DNA from: Bog-532 sp963824545
GTDB lineage: Bacteria; Actinomycetota; Actinomycetes; Streptosporangiales; Streptosporangiaceae
Assembly (NCBI GenBank): GCA_963824545.1
Contig: CAWGPP010000002.1
Location: 186,001-250,000 of the forward strand
Length of the DNA: 64,000 nt
Direction: 5' to 3'
Both the position numbers and the translations under genes were made by a program. This document shows, piece after piece, positions 9,276 through 18,887 of the stretch (the stretch's first letter is position 1; each line of letters opens with the position of its first letter). Below the pieces are notes generated by a model that made no database searches, was not told the DNA's origin, and was given only the letters and a program-made list of their open reading frames with translations.

Positions 9276-9332
9276 GCACAATGCCTTCCTGGTCGGATCG
9301 GGCCGCGTTGCCGCGGGCCTCGTCGGAACGGG

Positions 9333-9980
9333 TCACGCCGCGGGCGGCGCGGGGGCGGGGTACTCCGCGGGAACGACCGCGAACAGCCGCAGGCCACGCC
9401 GGCCCCAGGTCGACCGGGGCGGCGCACCCTCGCGGAACAGCTCCGTCCGGGCGACGGCCGGGTCCAGCGTGTCGGTGAATACGTAATCGGGTCCCGCGTC
9501 GTAGCCGACGGCGTCGGCCCGGGAGCATTCCAGCGCACACATCAGCTCCAGCAGGTACGACGCGGGGTAGGCGACCTGGGGATCCCATTCGGCGGCCCAC
9601 GGGGAGACCGCCGCGCGCGCCGCGGCGGGCAGGCCCGCACCGTTCACCACGCTGGCCGTGAGGCCGGCCGCGGTCAGCGAGCCGAGCGCGCGGCCGATCT
9701 GGCCCCGCGCGGCGGTCTCCGCCGCCGCGTGCCCCGGGCCGGTCGTGGCCAGGTCAGCCTCCAGCCAGACCAGCACCTCCTGCGGGCGCAGCCGCTGCTC
9801 CAGCACCCGGGCGGCGAGGCGCTCGGCGCTGGCGGCGTCCCGGACTCCGGCGAGGACGGCGACCCGGCGCCCGGGCACCGGCCGCGGCGGCAGCCCGGCC
9901 AGCCGGCCCAGCTCGGCCAGCCGGGCGGGTACGGCGTGCTTCTCGAACAGTTCGTGCAGGATCGCCCTGATCTCGGTCAC
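9333..9980 (-). CDS. CgeB-like glycosyltransferase, C-terminal part of a split gene
   Basis: 215 aa from GTG 9980, overlapping the stop of the upstream frame by four bases (GTGA). It starts VTEIRAILHELFEKHAVPAR, the helix that normally ends a CgeB-type glycosyltransferase domain. A second small domain follows (RRVAVLAGVRDAASAERLA, then a PQEVLVWLEADL strand). Read alone the start is mid-domain. Joined to the 440-aa frame through one added G (CGG GTG ACC) it forms one protein of about 655 aa. I therefore think it is a frameshifted or mis-sequenced single gene, not a coupled pair. Confidence 0.6.
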   Translation of the reverse strand: MTEIRAILHELFEKHAVPARLAELGRLAGLPPRPVPGRRVAVLAGVRDAASAERLAARVLEQRLRPQEVLVWLEADLATTGPGHAAAETAARGQIGRALGSLTAAGLTASVVNGAGLPAAARAAVSPWAAEWDPQVAYPASYLLELMCALECSRADAVGYDAGPDYVFTDTLDPAVARTELFREGAPPRSTWGRRGLRLFAVVPAEYPAPAPPAA

Positions 9981-11299
9981 CGGCGCGGGCCCGCCGCGGC
10001 CGCGGCCGCGGCCAGGCTGGCGGCCTGCTCCGCGGTGGCCGCCGGGGTGGCCGCGCTGACCAGGGTGCCCTCGGTGACGGGCCCGATCACCCGCGCGCCG
10101 CAGGCGAGCTGCTCACGCGCCTCGGCCGCGGTCGCGGCCAGGAACACCGCGTGCTGGCGGTACACCTCCGGCGCGGTGCGCCAGGAGGGCTCGCCGATGA
10201 CCCGCACCGGGGCCGCCGGGCGGCGCTCGCCGGCCGCGCCATCGCCCGGCACCGGCTGGGCCGGGCCGGCGGACATCGAACGCGCCGCCAGCAGGCCGCG
10301 GGTCACGTCGGTGCCGGGCGGCTCGCCGCCGGTCAGCTCGTCCAGCAGCCGCTTGACGGCCGGTCCCTCGCGCGGGTCCCGGCGACCGGCGTACACCGGC
10401 GCCGTCGCGCGCGCCGCGGGCAGGTCGACCGGGTTGAACCGGGCCAGCTGGACGCCCAGGCCGCCGTCCACCACCGCGTCGCAGGCGGTACTCAGCCAGT
10501 CCAGGTACGGCATCAGGTAGGACGGCGCGTTACGCAGGAAGATCACCGGCTTGCCGAGCGCGCGGGCCAGGTCGATCAGGTCGGCGAGCCGGCGGCCGCG
10601 GTCGGACGCGGCCGGGTCGCCCGCGTGCGCCCAGGGCCCGCCGGGCAGCAGCGCCGCCGCCTCGATGAGCACCAGGTCGGCGCCGGATCCCTCCAGCACG
10701 AAGGCCGCGTCGTGCGGCAGCAGCTGCTCCGGCGTCGCGTCCGGGGCCAGCGCCGCGCAGCTCGCGTCGGTGAGGACGCCGGCCACGACCAGGCCGTCCG
10801 CCATGTCCTGGCCTGCGGAACCGGCCGCGGCCGACCAGGCCAGGCCAGGCACCGTGTAGGCGGCCAGGAACCGGTCACCGGCCGCCCCGGCGCCCGCGTC
10901 GAGCAGGATCCGGGCCCAGCGCTCCTCGTCGGCGGACCGGAACCCATCGCCGGGACTGCCCGCGGCGCGCCCGGCGCGGCGCTCCCGCCACATCCGGTAC
11001 AGGTGCCGGGGCAGCCGCGGGCCGCCGATCCACGGGCGCTTGGCGGCCGCGACGATGACCTGGCCGAGCTCCATCGTGGCCGAGCGCTTCACCGACATCA
11101 GCTGCGACTCGGCGGCGGCGAGCTGCCGGTGGGTGTCCCGCAGGGCACGGGCCAGCCGGTCCCGCTCGGCGGCCAGCGCGATCGCGTTCGCCGTGGTGCC
11201 GGGGTCGGTGTCGCCGCCGTCGGCGGGATCCGGGTCGCCGGGCTCGGCGGGTGCGTAGACGGTCAGCGCCAGGTCGGTGCTCTCAGCGTTGTCGGTCAT
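9977..11299 (-). CDS. CgeB-like glycosyltransferase, N-terminal part of a split gene
   Basis: 440 aa. It has an acidic N-terminus, a coiled coil (ALAAERDRLARALRDTHRQL) and then a Rossmann-like region with DLVLIEAAALLPGGPWAHAG, GKPVIFLRNAPSYLMPYLDW and ACGARVIGPVTEGTLV. It ends at TGA 9977, exactly where the 215-aa continuation begins. It starts 18 nt after wecB in the same operon. The likely role is transfer of a sugar during surface-glycan assembly; donor and acceptor cannot be told. The frame ends in a run of Ala codons then GPRR, consistent with a lost base rather than a natural C-terminus. Confidence 0.65.
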   Translation of the reverse strand: MTDNAESTDLALTVYAPAEPGDPDPADGGDTDPGTTANAIALAAERDRLARALRDTHRQLAAAESQLMSVKRSATMELGQVIVAAAKRPWIGGPRLPRHLYRMWRERRAGRAAGSPGDGFRSADEERWARILLDAGAGAAGDRFLAAYTVPGLAWSAAAGSAGQDMADGLVVAGVLTDASCAALAPDATPEQLLPHDAAFVLEGSGADLVLIEAAALLPGGPWAHAGDPAASDRGRRLADLIDLARALGKPVIFLRNAPSYLMPYLDWLSTACDAVVDGGLGVQLARFNPVDLPAARATAPVYAGRRDPREGPAVKRLLDELTGGEPPGTDVTRGLLAARSMSAGPAQPVPGDGAAGERRPAAPVRVIGEPSWRTAPEVYRQHAVFLAATAAEAREQLACGARVIGPVTEGTLVSAATPAATAEQAASLAAAAAAAGPRR

Positions 11300-11317
11300 G
11301 ATCCTGCGGTGGTCTCC

Positions 11318-12403
11318 TCAGCCGTCGCGCGCGAGCCAGTCGGTGATGATCCGCCCGATGCGCACGCCCGCGTGACCGTCCCACAGCGGCGGCAGCTCAC
11401 CGGTGTACGGCCCGTCGTCGCACGCCTTCAGCACGGCCGAGGCCAGCTCGGCGGATGTGATGAGCCTATTGCTGCCATTGGAGATCGTGATGGGCCGTTC
11501 CGTATTCGGGCGCACGGTCAGGCACGGAACGCGCAGCAGCGTGGTCTCTTCCTGCACGCCGCCGGAGTCGGTGGCTACCGCCGCCGCGCCGCGGACCAGG
11601 CCCATGAACTCCAGGTACCCCAGCGGCGGGCAGGCGTGGACGCCTGGATGCGCGCTGAGCCCGGCCGCCTCCAGCACGGCCCGGCCGCGCGGGTGCACCG
11701 GGATGACCACGTCGATGACGGCGGCGATCTCGTGCAGCGCCCGGACGAGCCCGGCCGCGATCAGCGGGTCGTCCACGTTGGACGGCCGGTGCAGGGTGGC
11801 GACGACGTAGCGCTCCGGCAGCCCCAGCTCCGCCCGGGCCGCCTCGGTGTCGAACCGCTCCATGTTGGCCAGCAGCGTGTCGATCATCGGGTTGCCGACC
11901 AGGTGCACCGCGCTGACCGGCCGCCCCTCGTTCGCCAGGTACCCGATCGCCTCCGGAGAGGTCGCGAACATCAGGCTGGACAGCTGATCGGTGAGCCGCC
12001 GGTTGATCTCTTCCGGCATCGCGACGTCGAAGCTGCGCAGGCCGGCCTCGACGTGCGCGACCGGGATGCCCAGCTTGGCCGCGACCAGCCCGGCGGCCAC
12101 GGTCGAGTTCACGTCGCCGTAGACCACGACCAGGCCCGGCGGGCAGGAGGTGAAGTCCTGCTCCAGCCCGGTCATCGCCGCCGCCGTCTGCTGGGCGTGA
12201 CTGCCGGAGCCGACCCCCAGGTTCACGTCCGGCTCCGGCAGGCCGAGCTGGACGAAGAACACGTCGGACAGGCGCTCGTCGTAATGCTGGCCGGTGTGGA
12301 TCACCCGCTGCCGGTTCCCGAGCGCCGCGAGCGCGCCGATCACCGGCGCCGCCTTGACGAAGTTGGGGCGGGCGCCGAGCACGTGGGTTATCGGTGCGAG
12401 CAT
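11318..12403 (-). CDS. wecB: UDP-N-acetylglucosamine 2-epimerase (non-hydrolysing)
   Basis: About 361 aa. Start ATG 12403 is preceded by AGGAAAGAG, a good ribosome-binding site, and gives MLAPITHVLGARPNFVKAAP. Family hallmarks are ARPNFVKAAPV, HTGQHYDERLSD, VVYGDVNSTVAAGL, HVEAGLRS, PEEINRRLTD, VHPRGRAVLEAA and TDSGGVQEETTLL. It interconverts UDP-GlcNAc and UDP-ManNAc in the cytosol. It heads the leftward operon and is divergent from the glycan genes on the right. Together with the WecC-type dehydrogenase (14703-15984) it predicts UDP-ManNAcA synthesis. The intergenic region 12404-12647 presumably holds the two divergent promoters. Confidence 0.95.
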   Translation of the reverse strand: MLAPITHVLGARPNFVKAAPVIGALAALGNRQRVIHTGQHYDERLSDVFFVQLGLPEPDVNLGVGSGSHAQQTAAAMTGLEQDFTSCPPGLVVVYGDVNSTVAAGLVAAKLGIPVAHVEAGLRSFDVAMPEEINRRLTDQLSSLMFATSPEAIGYLANEGRPVSAVHLVGNPMIDTLLANMERFDTEAARAELGLPERYVVATLHRPSNVDDPLIAAGLVRALHEIAAVIDVVIPVHPRGRAVLEAAGLSAHPGVHACPPLGYLEFMGLVRGAAAVATDSGGVQEETTLLRVPCLTVRPNTERPITISNGSNRLITSAELASAVLKACDDGPYTGELPPLWDGHAGVRIGRIITDWLARDG

Positions 12404-12647
12404 CTCTTTCCTTGGGTCTGGGCGGTGTGTCCGTGAACCGTTCGCGCTGATCAGATCCTGATGCCACACCATTGTGGGGGCACAGCGGGGCGTAACAGTG
12501 CACCCGCGCCGCCGGCCTCCGGCCGGCCCGGGGCATTATCATTCGCCGACGTGACCCCGCGTTCCTCCGCCGCCCGGCCCTGCGCGCCCGCCCGACCCGG
12601 CGGGCCCGCCGAGCACGCCGGCCTCATGGTCTCCCACTGCGTGGCGC

Positions 12648-14671
12648 GTGTCGCCGCGGGTACTGGTGCTGGCGGCGTCCGTCGCGTGGCGGCACGTGAC
12701 CGCCGATCCGGTGCGCTCCCTGCTGCTCGGCTGGCGCGTGCTACCCCGCAGGCTACGCCCCTGGCTGCGGTGCGCAGGCCCATACGGCCGCGCCGCCGTC
12801 GTGTGGGGATCGGGCGACCGGAAGGCGGCGCTGGCGCTGCTGGACACCTCGCCGAAACGGCTGGCCGCCTTCGCGCTGGCGGTGGACCGCCCGGACGCGG
12901 CCCGGTCGGCGCTGGACCGGATGCCCGCCGCCGATCCGGCCCGGGCCGTCCTGCTCGCCCGGCTGGCCATCCGCGAGGGCCGGCTCACCGACGCGGTGGC
13001 CGTCCTGGACGGCGTGCCGGGACGCCGGCGCCAAAGTGCGTGCCTCGGCCGCCGGTGAGCTGTCCGTGCTGACCGGCGGCATTCCCCGCCCCGAGCGCAG
13101 CGCCCCACGTGGCGCCAGCGCCCAAAGTGGCGCGAGGGCGGGAAGTGGCGCGGGGGCGGGAAGTGGCGCGGGGGCGGGAAGTGGCGCGGGGGCGGGAAGT
13201 GGCGCGGGGGCGGGAAGTGGCGCGGGGGCGGGAAGTGGCGCGGGGGCGGGAAGTGGCGCGAGGGCGGGAAGTGGCGCGAGGGCGGGAAGTGGCGCGGGTG
13301 GCCAGCGTGGCGCGGCGCCCGGCTGGGCCGTCCCCGGGCGCGTGCTGCACCTGGTCACCGACGCGCTGCCGCCACCAGCGCCGGGTACACGGTGCGCACC
13401 CAGCGGATCGCGGCGGCTCAGCGCGCGGCGGGCCTCGACCCGCATGTGGTAACGAAGGCCGGGTTCCCGGTGGCGCAGGGCCACCTGGACGGGCGCCGCG
13501 TCACCGAGGTGGACGGCGTGCCCTACCACCGGCTGCTCCCGTACCGGCTGCCGCCGCGCGCCGACGCGGCCGCCGCGCTCGGCCTGGACCTGGCCGCCCG
13601 GCTGACCGGGACACTCCGCCCGGCCGTGCTGCACGCCGCCAGTAACCACCTGAACGGCCAGCTCGCGCTGGCCCTGCGGGAGGACTTCGGGCTGCCGGTG
13701 ATTTATGAGGCTCGCGGGTTCTGGGAGGAGACCTGGCTGTCGCGCCATGGCGTCGATCCGGGCCGGGCCGCGCGGCGGGGGACCCGGATGCGCAGGCCCG
13801 TTCCGTCGATTCTGCTCCATCCGGCGCGAAACCGGCGCGGGCGCGCGCGGAGCCCGTGGCGCCCGCCCGGCTGCCCGCCGCCGACCTCGTGGCCAGCGAC
13901 TTCTACCAGCTCAGCCGCGAGGCGGAAACCCGCTGCATGACCGAGGCGGACCTGGTGGTCACGCTGGGCGAGGTCATGCGGGCGGAGATTGTCGCGCGCG
14001 GCGCCGATCCGGGCAAGGTCATCGTGGTGCCCAACGCCGTGTCCGCGGAGTTCCTGGAGCCGCTGCCCGACGGCGCGCCGGTGCGGGCGGCGCTCGGCAT
14101 CCGGCCCGGCGAGCTGGTCGCCGGGCTGGTCTCCAACCTCGTGCCCTACGAGGGCATCGGGACGCTGCTGGAAGCGGTCGCTGAGCTGCGCCGCCGCGGT
14201 CACGCGATCCGGCCGCTCATCGTCGGCGATGGCACCGAACGGGCCACACTGGAGCGTCTCGCCGGGCAGCTCGGGCTCACCGGCATCGCGATCTTCACCG
14301 GGCGGGTGCCGATGTCCGAGGTGCGCCGCTACCACGCCGTGCTCGACCTGTTCGTCGTGCCGCGCACCAGCGACCGGGTCTGCCAGCTCGTTACCCCGCT
14401 CAAGCCGGTGGAGGCCATGGCCAGCGGCCTGTGCGTGGTGGCCAGCGACGTGGGCGCGCTGCGGGAGATCATCCGGCCGGAGGTGACCGGGGCGCTCGCG
14501 ACTTCCGGGGATCCGGTGTCCTTTGCCGATACGATGGAACCGTTGCTCGACAGCGCGGACATTCGGCGCAAGTGCGGGGCAAACGCGCGCGAATGGGTGG
14601 CACGGGACCGGACCTGGGCGCATAATGCATCGATCTACCAGGCAGCATATGAGCGTCTCGGCGCCATCTGA
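12648..14671 (+). pseudogene. Family 4 glycosyltransferase with three frameshifts and an 18-bp minisatellite
   Basis: Four frame pieces join into one GT4. Piece 1 (from GTG 12648) has a TPR-like helical N-terminus. Near 13019-13021 one extra G shifts into DAGAKVRASAAGELSVLTGG. Near 13372 one C is missing; the next piece reads RTQRIAAAQRAAGLDPHVVT and VIYEARGFWEETWLSRHG. Near 13775-13779 a G is missing; the last piece holds ASDFYQLSREAETRCMTEAD, the donor site CQLVTPLKPVEAMASGLCVV and VASDVGALREII. A Gly/Ala/Ser repeat (13124-13299) interrupts it. All breaks touch G or C runs. The product would act in the surface-polysaccharide pathway if intact. It is the first gene of the rightward operon. 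Confidence 0.75.
13124..13299 (+). repeat. 18-bp minisatellite inside the glycosyltransferase gene
   Basis: About nine to ten copies of the unit ggaagtggcgcgggggcg, with a few copies carrying 'gag' in place of 'ggg'. The unit is a multiple of three, so in the local frame it encodes repeating AGSGAG-type hexapeptides. Confidence 0.9.
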
Positions 14672-14702
14672 CAGCCCATTTCCTGGCGAAGGGACGTCGG
14701 CG

Positions 14703-15984
14703 ATGCAGGTCGATTTGGTGGTCATCGGGCTCGGCTACGTGGGCCTGCCACTGGTGCGGGAATCGACGAGCGCCGGCTTGAGCGTCGTCGGGTACGACAT
14801 CGGCCAGGGCGTCGTGGACAGCCTGAACGGCGGGCGCTCGCACGTGGATGACATCTCCGGCGACGACGTGGCGCGGATGCTGGCGGCCGGGTTCCGTGCC
14901 ACCACCGACGAATCCGCCGTGGGCGAGCCGGACACCATCGTGATCTGCGTGCCCACCCCGCTGTCCGAGGCCGACGGCCCCGACCTGACCGCGGTGCGCG
15001 CCGCCGCGCAGACGGCCGGGCGGCTGCTGCACCGGGGCACGCTGGTGGTGCTGGAGTCGACCACCTACCCCGGGACCACCGATGAGCTGGTCCGGCCGAT
15101 CCTGGAGAAGGCGTCCGGGCTCAACGCCGAGGTGGACTTCCACCTGGCCTTCTCACCCGAGCGGATCGACCCGGGCAACCCCGTCTACGGGCTGCGGAAC
15201 ACGCCCAAGGTCGTCGGCGGGCTCACCCCCGACGCGACCGCGGTCGCCGCGCGCTTTTACGGCAAGGTCTGCGACGAGGTGGTCGAGGCCAAGTCGCCGC
15301 GCGAGGCCGAGATGGCCAAGCTGCTGGAGAACACCTACCGGCACGTCAACATCGCGCTCGTCAACGAGATGGCGGTGTTCTGCCACGAACTCGGGATCGA
15401 CCTGTGGGATGCGATCCGGTGCGCGTCCACCAAGCCGTTCGGCTTCCAGCCGTTCTACCCGGGGCCCGGCGTCGGCGGGCACTGCATCCCCATCGACCCG
15501 AACTACCTGTCCTACAAGGTCCGCACGCTGGGCTACCCGTTCCGTTTCGTGGAGCTGGCCCAGGAGATCAACAGCCGGATGCCGGGCTACGTGGTGGACC
15601 GTGTCGCGGAACTGCTGAACCGGCACGCCAAACCGCTGAACGGCGCGAACGTGCTGCTGCTGGGCGTGACCTACAAGCGGGACATCGCCGACCAGCGGGA
15701 ATCGCCCGCGCGGCCGATCGCCCGGCGGCTGCTCGCCCGCGGCGCCGTGCTCGCCTACCACGACCCGCACGTGCCGGACTGGGCGATCGACGGCCAGCCG
15801 GTACGCCGGGCCACCGACCTGGACACCGAGATCGTCACCGCGGACGTCACGATCCTGCTGCAGGACCACAGCGGCTATAACCTCGGGCAGCTCGCCGGCG
15901 AGTCGAGGCTGTTCTTCGACACCCGGGGCAAGCTGGCCGGGCGCGGCGCGGCCGGGTGCCGACCCGGATATCGAGACGCTGTAA
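14703..15984 (+). CDS. wecC: UDP-N-acetyl-D-mannosamine dehydrogenase-type nucleotide-sugar dehydrogenase (3' frameshift)
   Basis: About 426 aa. ATG 14703 (MQVDLVVIGLGYVGLPLVRE) follows AAGGGA. It has a Rossmann motif GLGYVGLP, VICVPTPLSEADGPDL, LVVLESTTYPGTTDEL, the family signature ENTYRHVNIALVNEMAV and the catalytic region PGPGVGGHCIPIDPNYLSYK. It oxidises UDP-ManNAc (or a related sugar) to the uronic acid with NAD. The frame as given runs on to 16451 through the next gene. A one-base shift near 15940-15957 gives the expected tail ADPDIETL with TAA at 15982-15984, just 6 nt before the next ATG. I take that as the true end. Partner of wecB. Confidence 0.88.
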
Positions 15985-15990
15985 CCCCCG

Positions 15991-17229
15991 ATGCGCGTCG
16001 TCGTCTGCACCGTGGTGCACCATCCGGCCGACGCCCGGATCCTGCACCGCCAGGTCCGGGCGCTGCTCGACGCCGGGCATCAGGTCACCTACATCGCGCC
16101 GCTGGGCGCCGGGCCGGTCCCGGCGTGGCCGGGCCTGACGCTGGCGGAGGTGCCGCGGGCGGCCGGGCGGCGCCGTCTCGGGGCGCTGCGCGCGGCCCGG
16201 CGCCAGCTCGCCCGGTCCGCCCCCGGCGCGGACGTGCTGCTCATCCACGACCCCGAGCTGCTGCTCGTGCTGCCGCTGGTGCGGCGCCGGCCGCCCACCG
16301 TCTGGGACGTGCACGAGGACACCGCCGCCGCGCTGGGCACCAAGGCGTGGCTGCCGCCCGCGCTGCGCCGGGTAGTGGCGTCGGCGGTGCTGCGGGCCGA
16401 GCGGATCGCCGAACGGCATCTGCACCTGATCCTGGCCGAGACGGGCTATAACGCGCGGTTCCGTGGCACGCACCCGGTCGTGCCGAACACCACCTACGTG
16501 CCGGATCAGCCCGCGCCGTACGACGGGCAGGCGCGCGTCGTGTACGTGGGGCACATCTCCCCGGACCGGGGAGCCGCCGAGATGGTCGCGCTGGCCCGGC
16601 TGGTCACGCCGCACGGGGTGACCGTCGATCTGGTCGGCTCGGCGGACGCGGCGGCCCGGGCGGTGCTGGAGCCCGCGGTCGCGGCCGGCCTGCTGCGCTG
16701 GCACGGGTACGTGCCCAACGACGAGGCCATGATCATCACCGACGGCGCGCTGGCCGGGCTGTCCCTGCTGCAGGATGACCCGAACTTCCGGCACTCGATG
16801 CCGACCAAGGTCGCGGAGTACATGGCGCGCGGCGTCCCGGTGATCACCACGCCGCTGCCGCTCGCCGTGGACCTGGTGGAGCGGCACGAGTGCGGTTACG
16901 TGGTGCCGTTCGGCCCGGCGACCGCGGGGGAGGCGGCCGGGGCGGTGCTGGCCCTGCAGCGGGATCCTTCGGTGCGCGACGCCATGGGAAAGCGCGGGCA
17001 CCAGGGCGCGAGCCAGTATCTGCGCTGGCCGGAGGACGCCCGGGCGTTCGTCGCCCAGCTGGAGCAGTGGGCCGGGGGTGCCCAGGGTGTCCAGGGTTCT
17101 GGGGATGCTCAGGGTCCTGAGGATGCTCAAGGTTCTGAGGGTGCTCAGGGTCCGCGCGGGGCGGGTGCTTCCGGTGCGGCTGCGGCGGCCCCGCCTGCTT
17201 CGCCGGTTTCTGCCCAGGATCGCCGGTAG
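15991..17229 (+). CDS. Family 4 glycosyltransferase
   Basis: 412 aa. The N-terminal acceptor half starts MRVVVCTVVHHPADARILHR, followed by VLLIHDPELLLVLPLVRRR and TVWDVHEDTAAALG. The donor half has RVVYVGHISPDRGAAEM and HSMPTKVAEYMARGVPVITT. The C-terminal 45 residues are a repeat-rich tail (AQGVQGSGDAQGPEDAQG) absent from typical GT4 enzymes. It begins 6 nt after the inferred stop of wecC and is followed 9 nt later by the next gene, so it is operonic. The likely role is adding a sugar to the same surface polymer; specificity is unknown. Confidence 0.85.
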   Translation: MRVVVCTVVHHPADARILHRQVRALLDAGHQVTYIAPLGAGPVPAWPGLTLAEVPRAAGRRRLGALRAARRQLARSAPGADVLLIHDPELLLVLPLVRRRPPTVWDVHEDTAAALGTKAWLPPALRRVVASAVLRAERIAERHLHLILAETGYNARFRGTHPVVPNTTYVPDQPAPYDGQARVVYVGHISPDRGAAEMVALARLVTPHGVTVDLVGSADAAARAVLEPAVAAGLLRWHGYVPNDEAMIITDGALAGLSLLQDDPNFRHSMPTKVAEYMARGVPVITTPLPLAVDLVERHECGYVVPFGPATAGEAAGAVLALQRDPSVRDAMGKRGHQGASQYLRWPEDARAFVAQLEQWAGGAQGVQGSGDAQGPEDAQGSEGAQGPRGAGASGAAAAAPPASPVSAQDRR

Positions 17230-17238
17230 GATCACGCT

Positions 17239-18797
17239 GTGCAGAACGAGGTGCCGGACGTCTCGTCGCCGGGCCGGGTGTCCCGGGGGTCCCGGTTGGC
17301 CTGGGGTCCCGGCCCCGCCGGCTGCGCGCGCTGGCCCTGGACAACAAGCTGTTCACGCTGGTCCTGGCGGCCGGGGCGGTGCTGCGGCTGATCACCGTGC
17401 TCGGCTACCCGGGCGCGCTCTGGTTCGCCGGCGACTCCTACATCTACCTCGGCGCGGCGCTGCGGCTGCGGCCCGACCTTTCCAAGTCGACCGGTTATTC
17501 GCTGTTCCTCAAGGTGTTCGAGCCGTTCCACAGCCTGACCCTGATCACGATCCTGCAGCATCTGATGGGCCTGGCCATCGCGGTCATGCTGTACGTGCTG
17601 CTCCGCCGGGCCCGGGTGCCCCGGCTCTGGTCGGCCCTGGCCACCGTGCCCGTGCTGCTCAACGGCTTCCAGATCGAGCTTGAGCACATGATCATGGCCG
17701 ACACGCTGCTCATGTTCCTGCTCGTGCTGTCGGCCACGATCCTGCTCTGGCGGCACCGCCCCTCCTGGCCCGCCGTGCTCGCGGCCGGCTTGCTCACCGG
17801 GTACGCGGTCACGGTGTGGAGCGGCGGCCTGATCCTGCCCGTGGTCTTCATCGTGTTCGTGATCTGGCGCCGGATGGGCTGGCGCCCGCTGGCGGCGATC
17901 GTGGTGGGCTCGGCGGTCCCGATCGCCGGCTACGCGGTGTGGTTCCACTCCTGGAGCGGGAACTACGCGCTCACCCAGTCCGAAGGCTTCTACCTGTACG
18001 GCCGGGTGTCCTCCTTCGCCGACTGCGCGAAGATCAGCCCGCCCGCCAACGAGCGGGTGCTCTGCCTGTCCACGCCGGTCACCAAGCGCCTGCCTCCGGG
18101 CACGCTGATCTGGCACGTTCGGAACGTCCACGAGGTGCCGGGCGGCCCGGTCAGCGCGTCGGGCAACGCCATGCTGCGCGACTTCGCGATCCGGGCCATC
18201 GAGGCCCAGCCGGTGAGCTACGCGCACGTCGTCGTGAACGGCCTCGTCCTGTCGGTGGACTGGAAACGGTACAACTACCCCAGCAAGGGCACCGTCTACG
18301 ACTACTACTTCCACACCAAGCCGCAGACCGTGCCTTACCACACCTGGATCCCGGGTGGCTCCGCGCGCCAGGACATCCAGGCCTACGGCCATCAGGGCAT
18401 CAGCCGCGTGGTTCAGCCGTTCGCGGATCTGATGTCCGGCTACGAGCGGGTGTTCTACCTCTACGGGCCGCTGTTCGGGCTGATCCTGCTGCTGGGCCTG
18501 GGCTCGATCATCCGGGTGAGCAGGCGTTCCGGCGGCGGCATCAGGCTGAGACGGTGGCGCGACGGCCCGAGCGCCATGCCGTGGGTGACCGCCGTGGTGC
18601 TGCTGGTCTTCCCGATCGCCGTGGCCGACTTCGACTACCGGTACATCCTCCCGGTCGTCCCGTTCGCCTGCCTGGCCGCGGGCCTCGCGTTCGCCTCGCC
18701 GGCCCCCCGCCCGGAGCCGTCCTCCGATGCGCCACCCACCGGCGCCGAGGCCCCCCTCCCCACCGCCGCCGACGAGCCCAGCGCCCTCCCCAACTAG
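17239..18797 (+). CDS. Polytopic membrane glycosyltransferase-like protein (GT39/PMT-type), N-terminal frameshift
   Basis: The long open frame runs from GTG 17379 (MLRLITVLGYPGALWFAGDS). The likely true start is GTG 17239, nine bases after the previous stop. The first 15 codons (VQNEVPDVSSPGRVS) must shift by one base near 17285 (a C missing in the CCC run) to join LGSRPRRLRALALDNKLFTL. Many hydrophobic segments follow (LMGLAIAVMLYVLL, VLLVFPIAVADFDYRYILPV). The FAGDSYIYLGAAL loop resembles GT39/PMT-type enzymes that use polyprenyl-phosphate sugars. It is the last gene of the rightward operon. Pro/Glu-rich C-terminus. Confidence 0.7.
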
Positions 18798-18808
18798 CGC
18801 TCCGCCCC

Positions 18809-18825
18809 GGCCCCGGTTTGGGGCC
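18809..18825 (+). terminator. Hairpin after the rightward glycan operon
   Basis: GGCCCC (18809-18814) and GGGGCC (18820-18825) with a 5-nt loop (ggttt), 12 nt after the TAG of the membrane protein gene. Confidence 0.4.
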
Positions 18826-18875
18826 TGCCCCCTCGTCCCACCCCGATGTGTGCGCTACCGGAGGGGCCGGGGGAA

Positions 18876-18881
18876 TATCCT
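18876..18881 (+). promoter_or_regulatory. -10 element of rnpB
   Basis: TATCCT, with its last base 7 nt before the predicted 5' end of the RNase P RNA (18888). No clear -35 is seen. Confidence 0.5.
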
Positions 18882-18887
18882 TACCGT

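Noticed and set aside
7104..10520. A plus-strand frame of 1,138 aa opposite the glycosyltransferase genes
   Set aside because: It is antisense to two strongly supported genes with clear motifs, and its composition (His/Gly/Arg-rich, no motif) is typical of GC-rich shadow frames.
10151..12436. A plus-strand frame of 761 aa opposite wecB and the CgeB-like gene
   Set aside because: It is a shadow of wecB (clear epimerase motifs on the other strand) and lacks domains of its own.
13124..13299. 18-bp repeats considered as a CRISPR array
   Set aside because: The units are contiguous with no spacers and lie inside a coding frame. It is a minisatellite.
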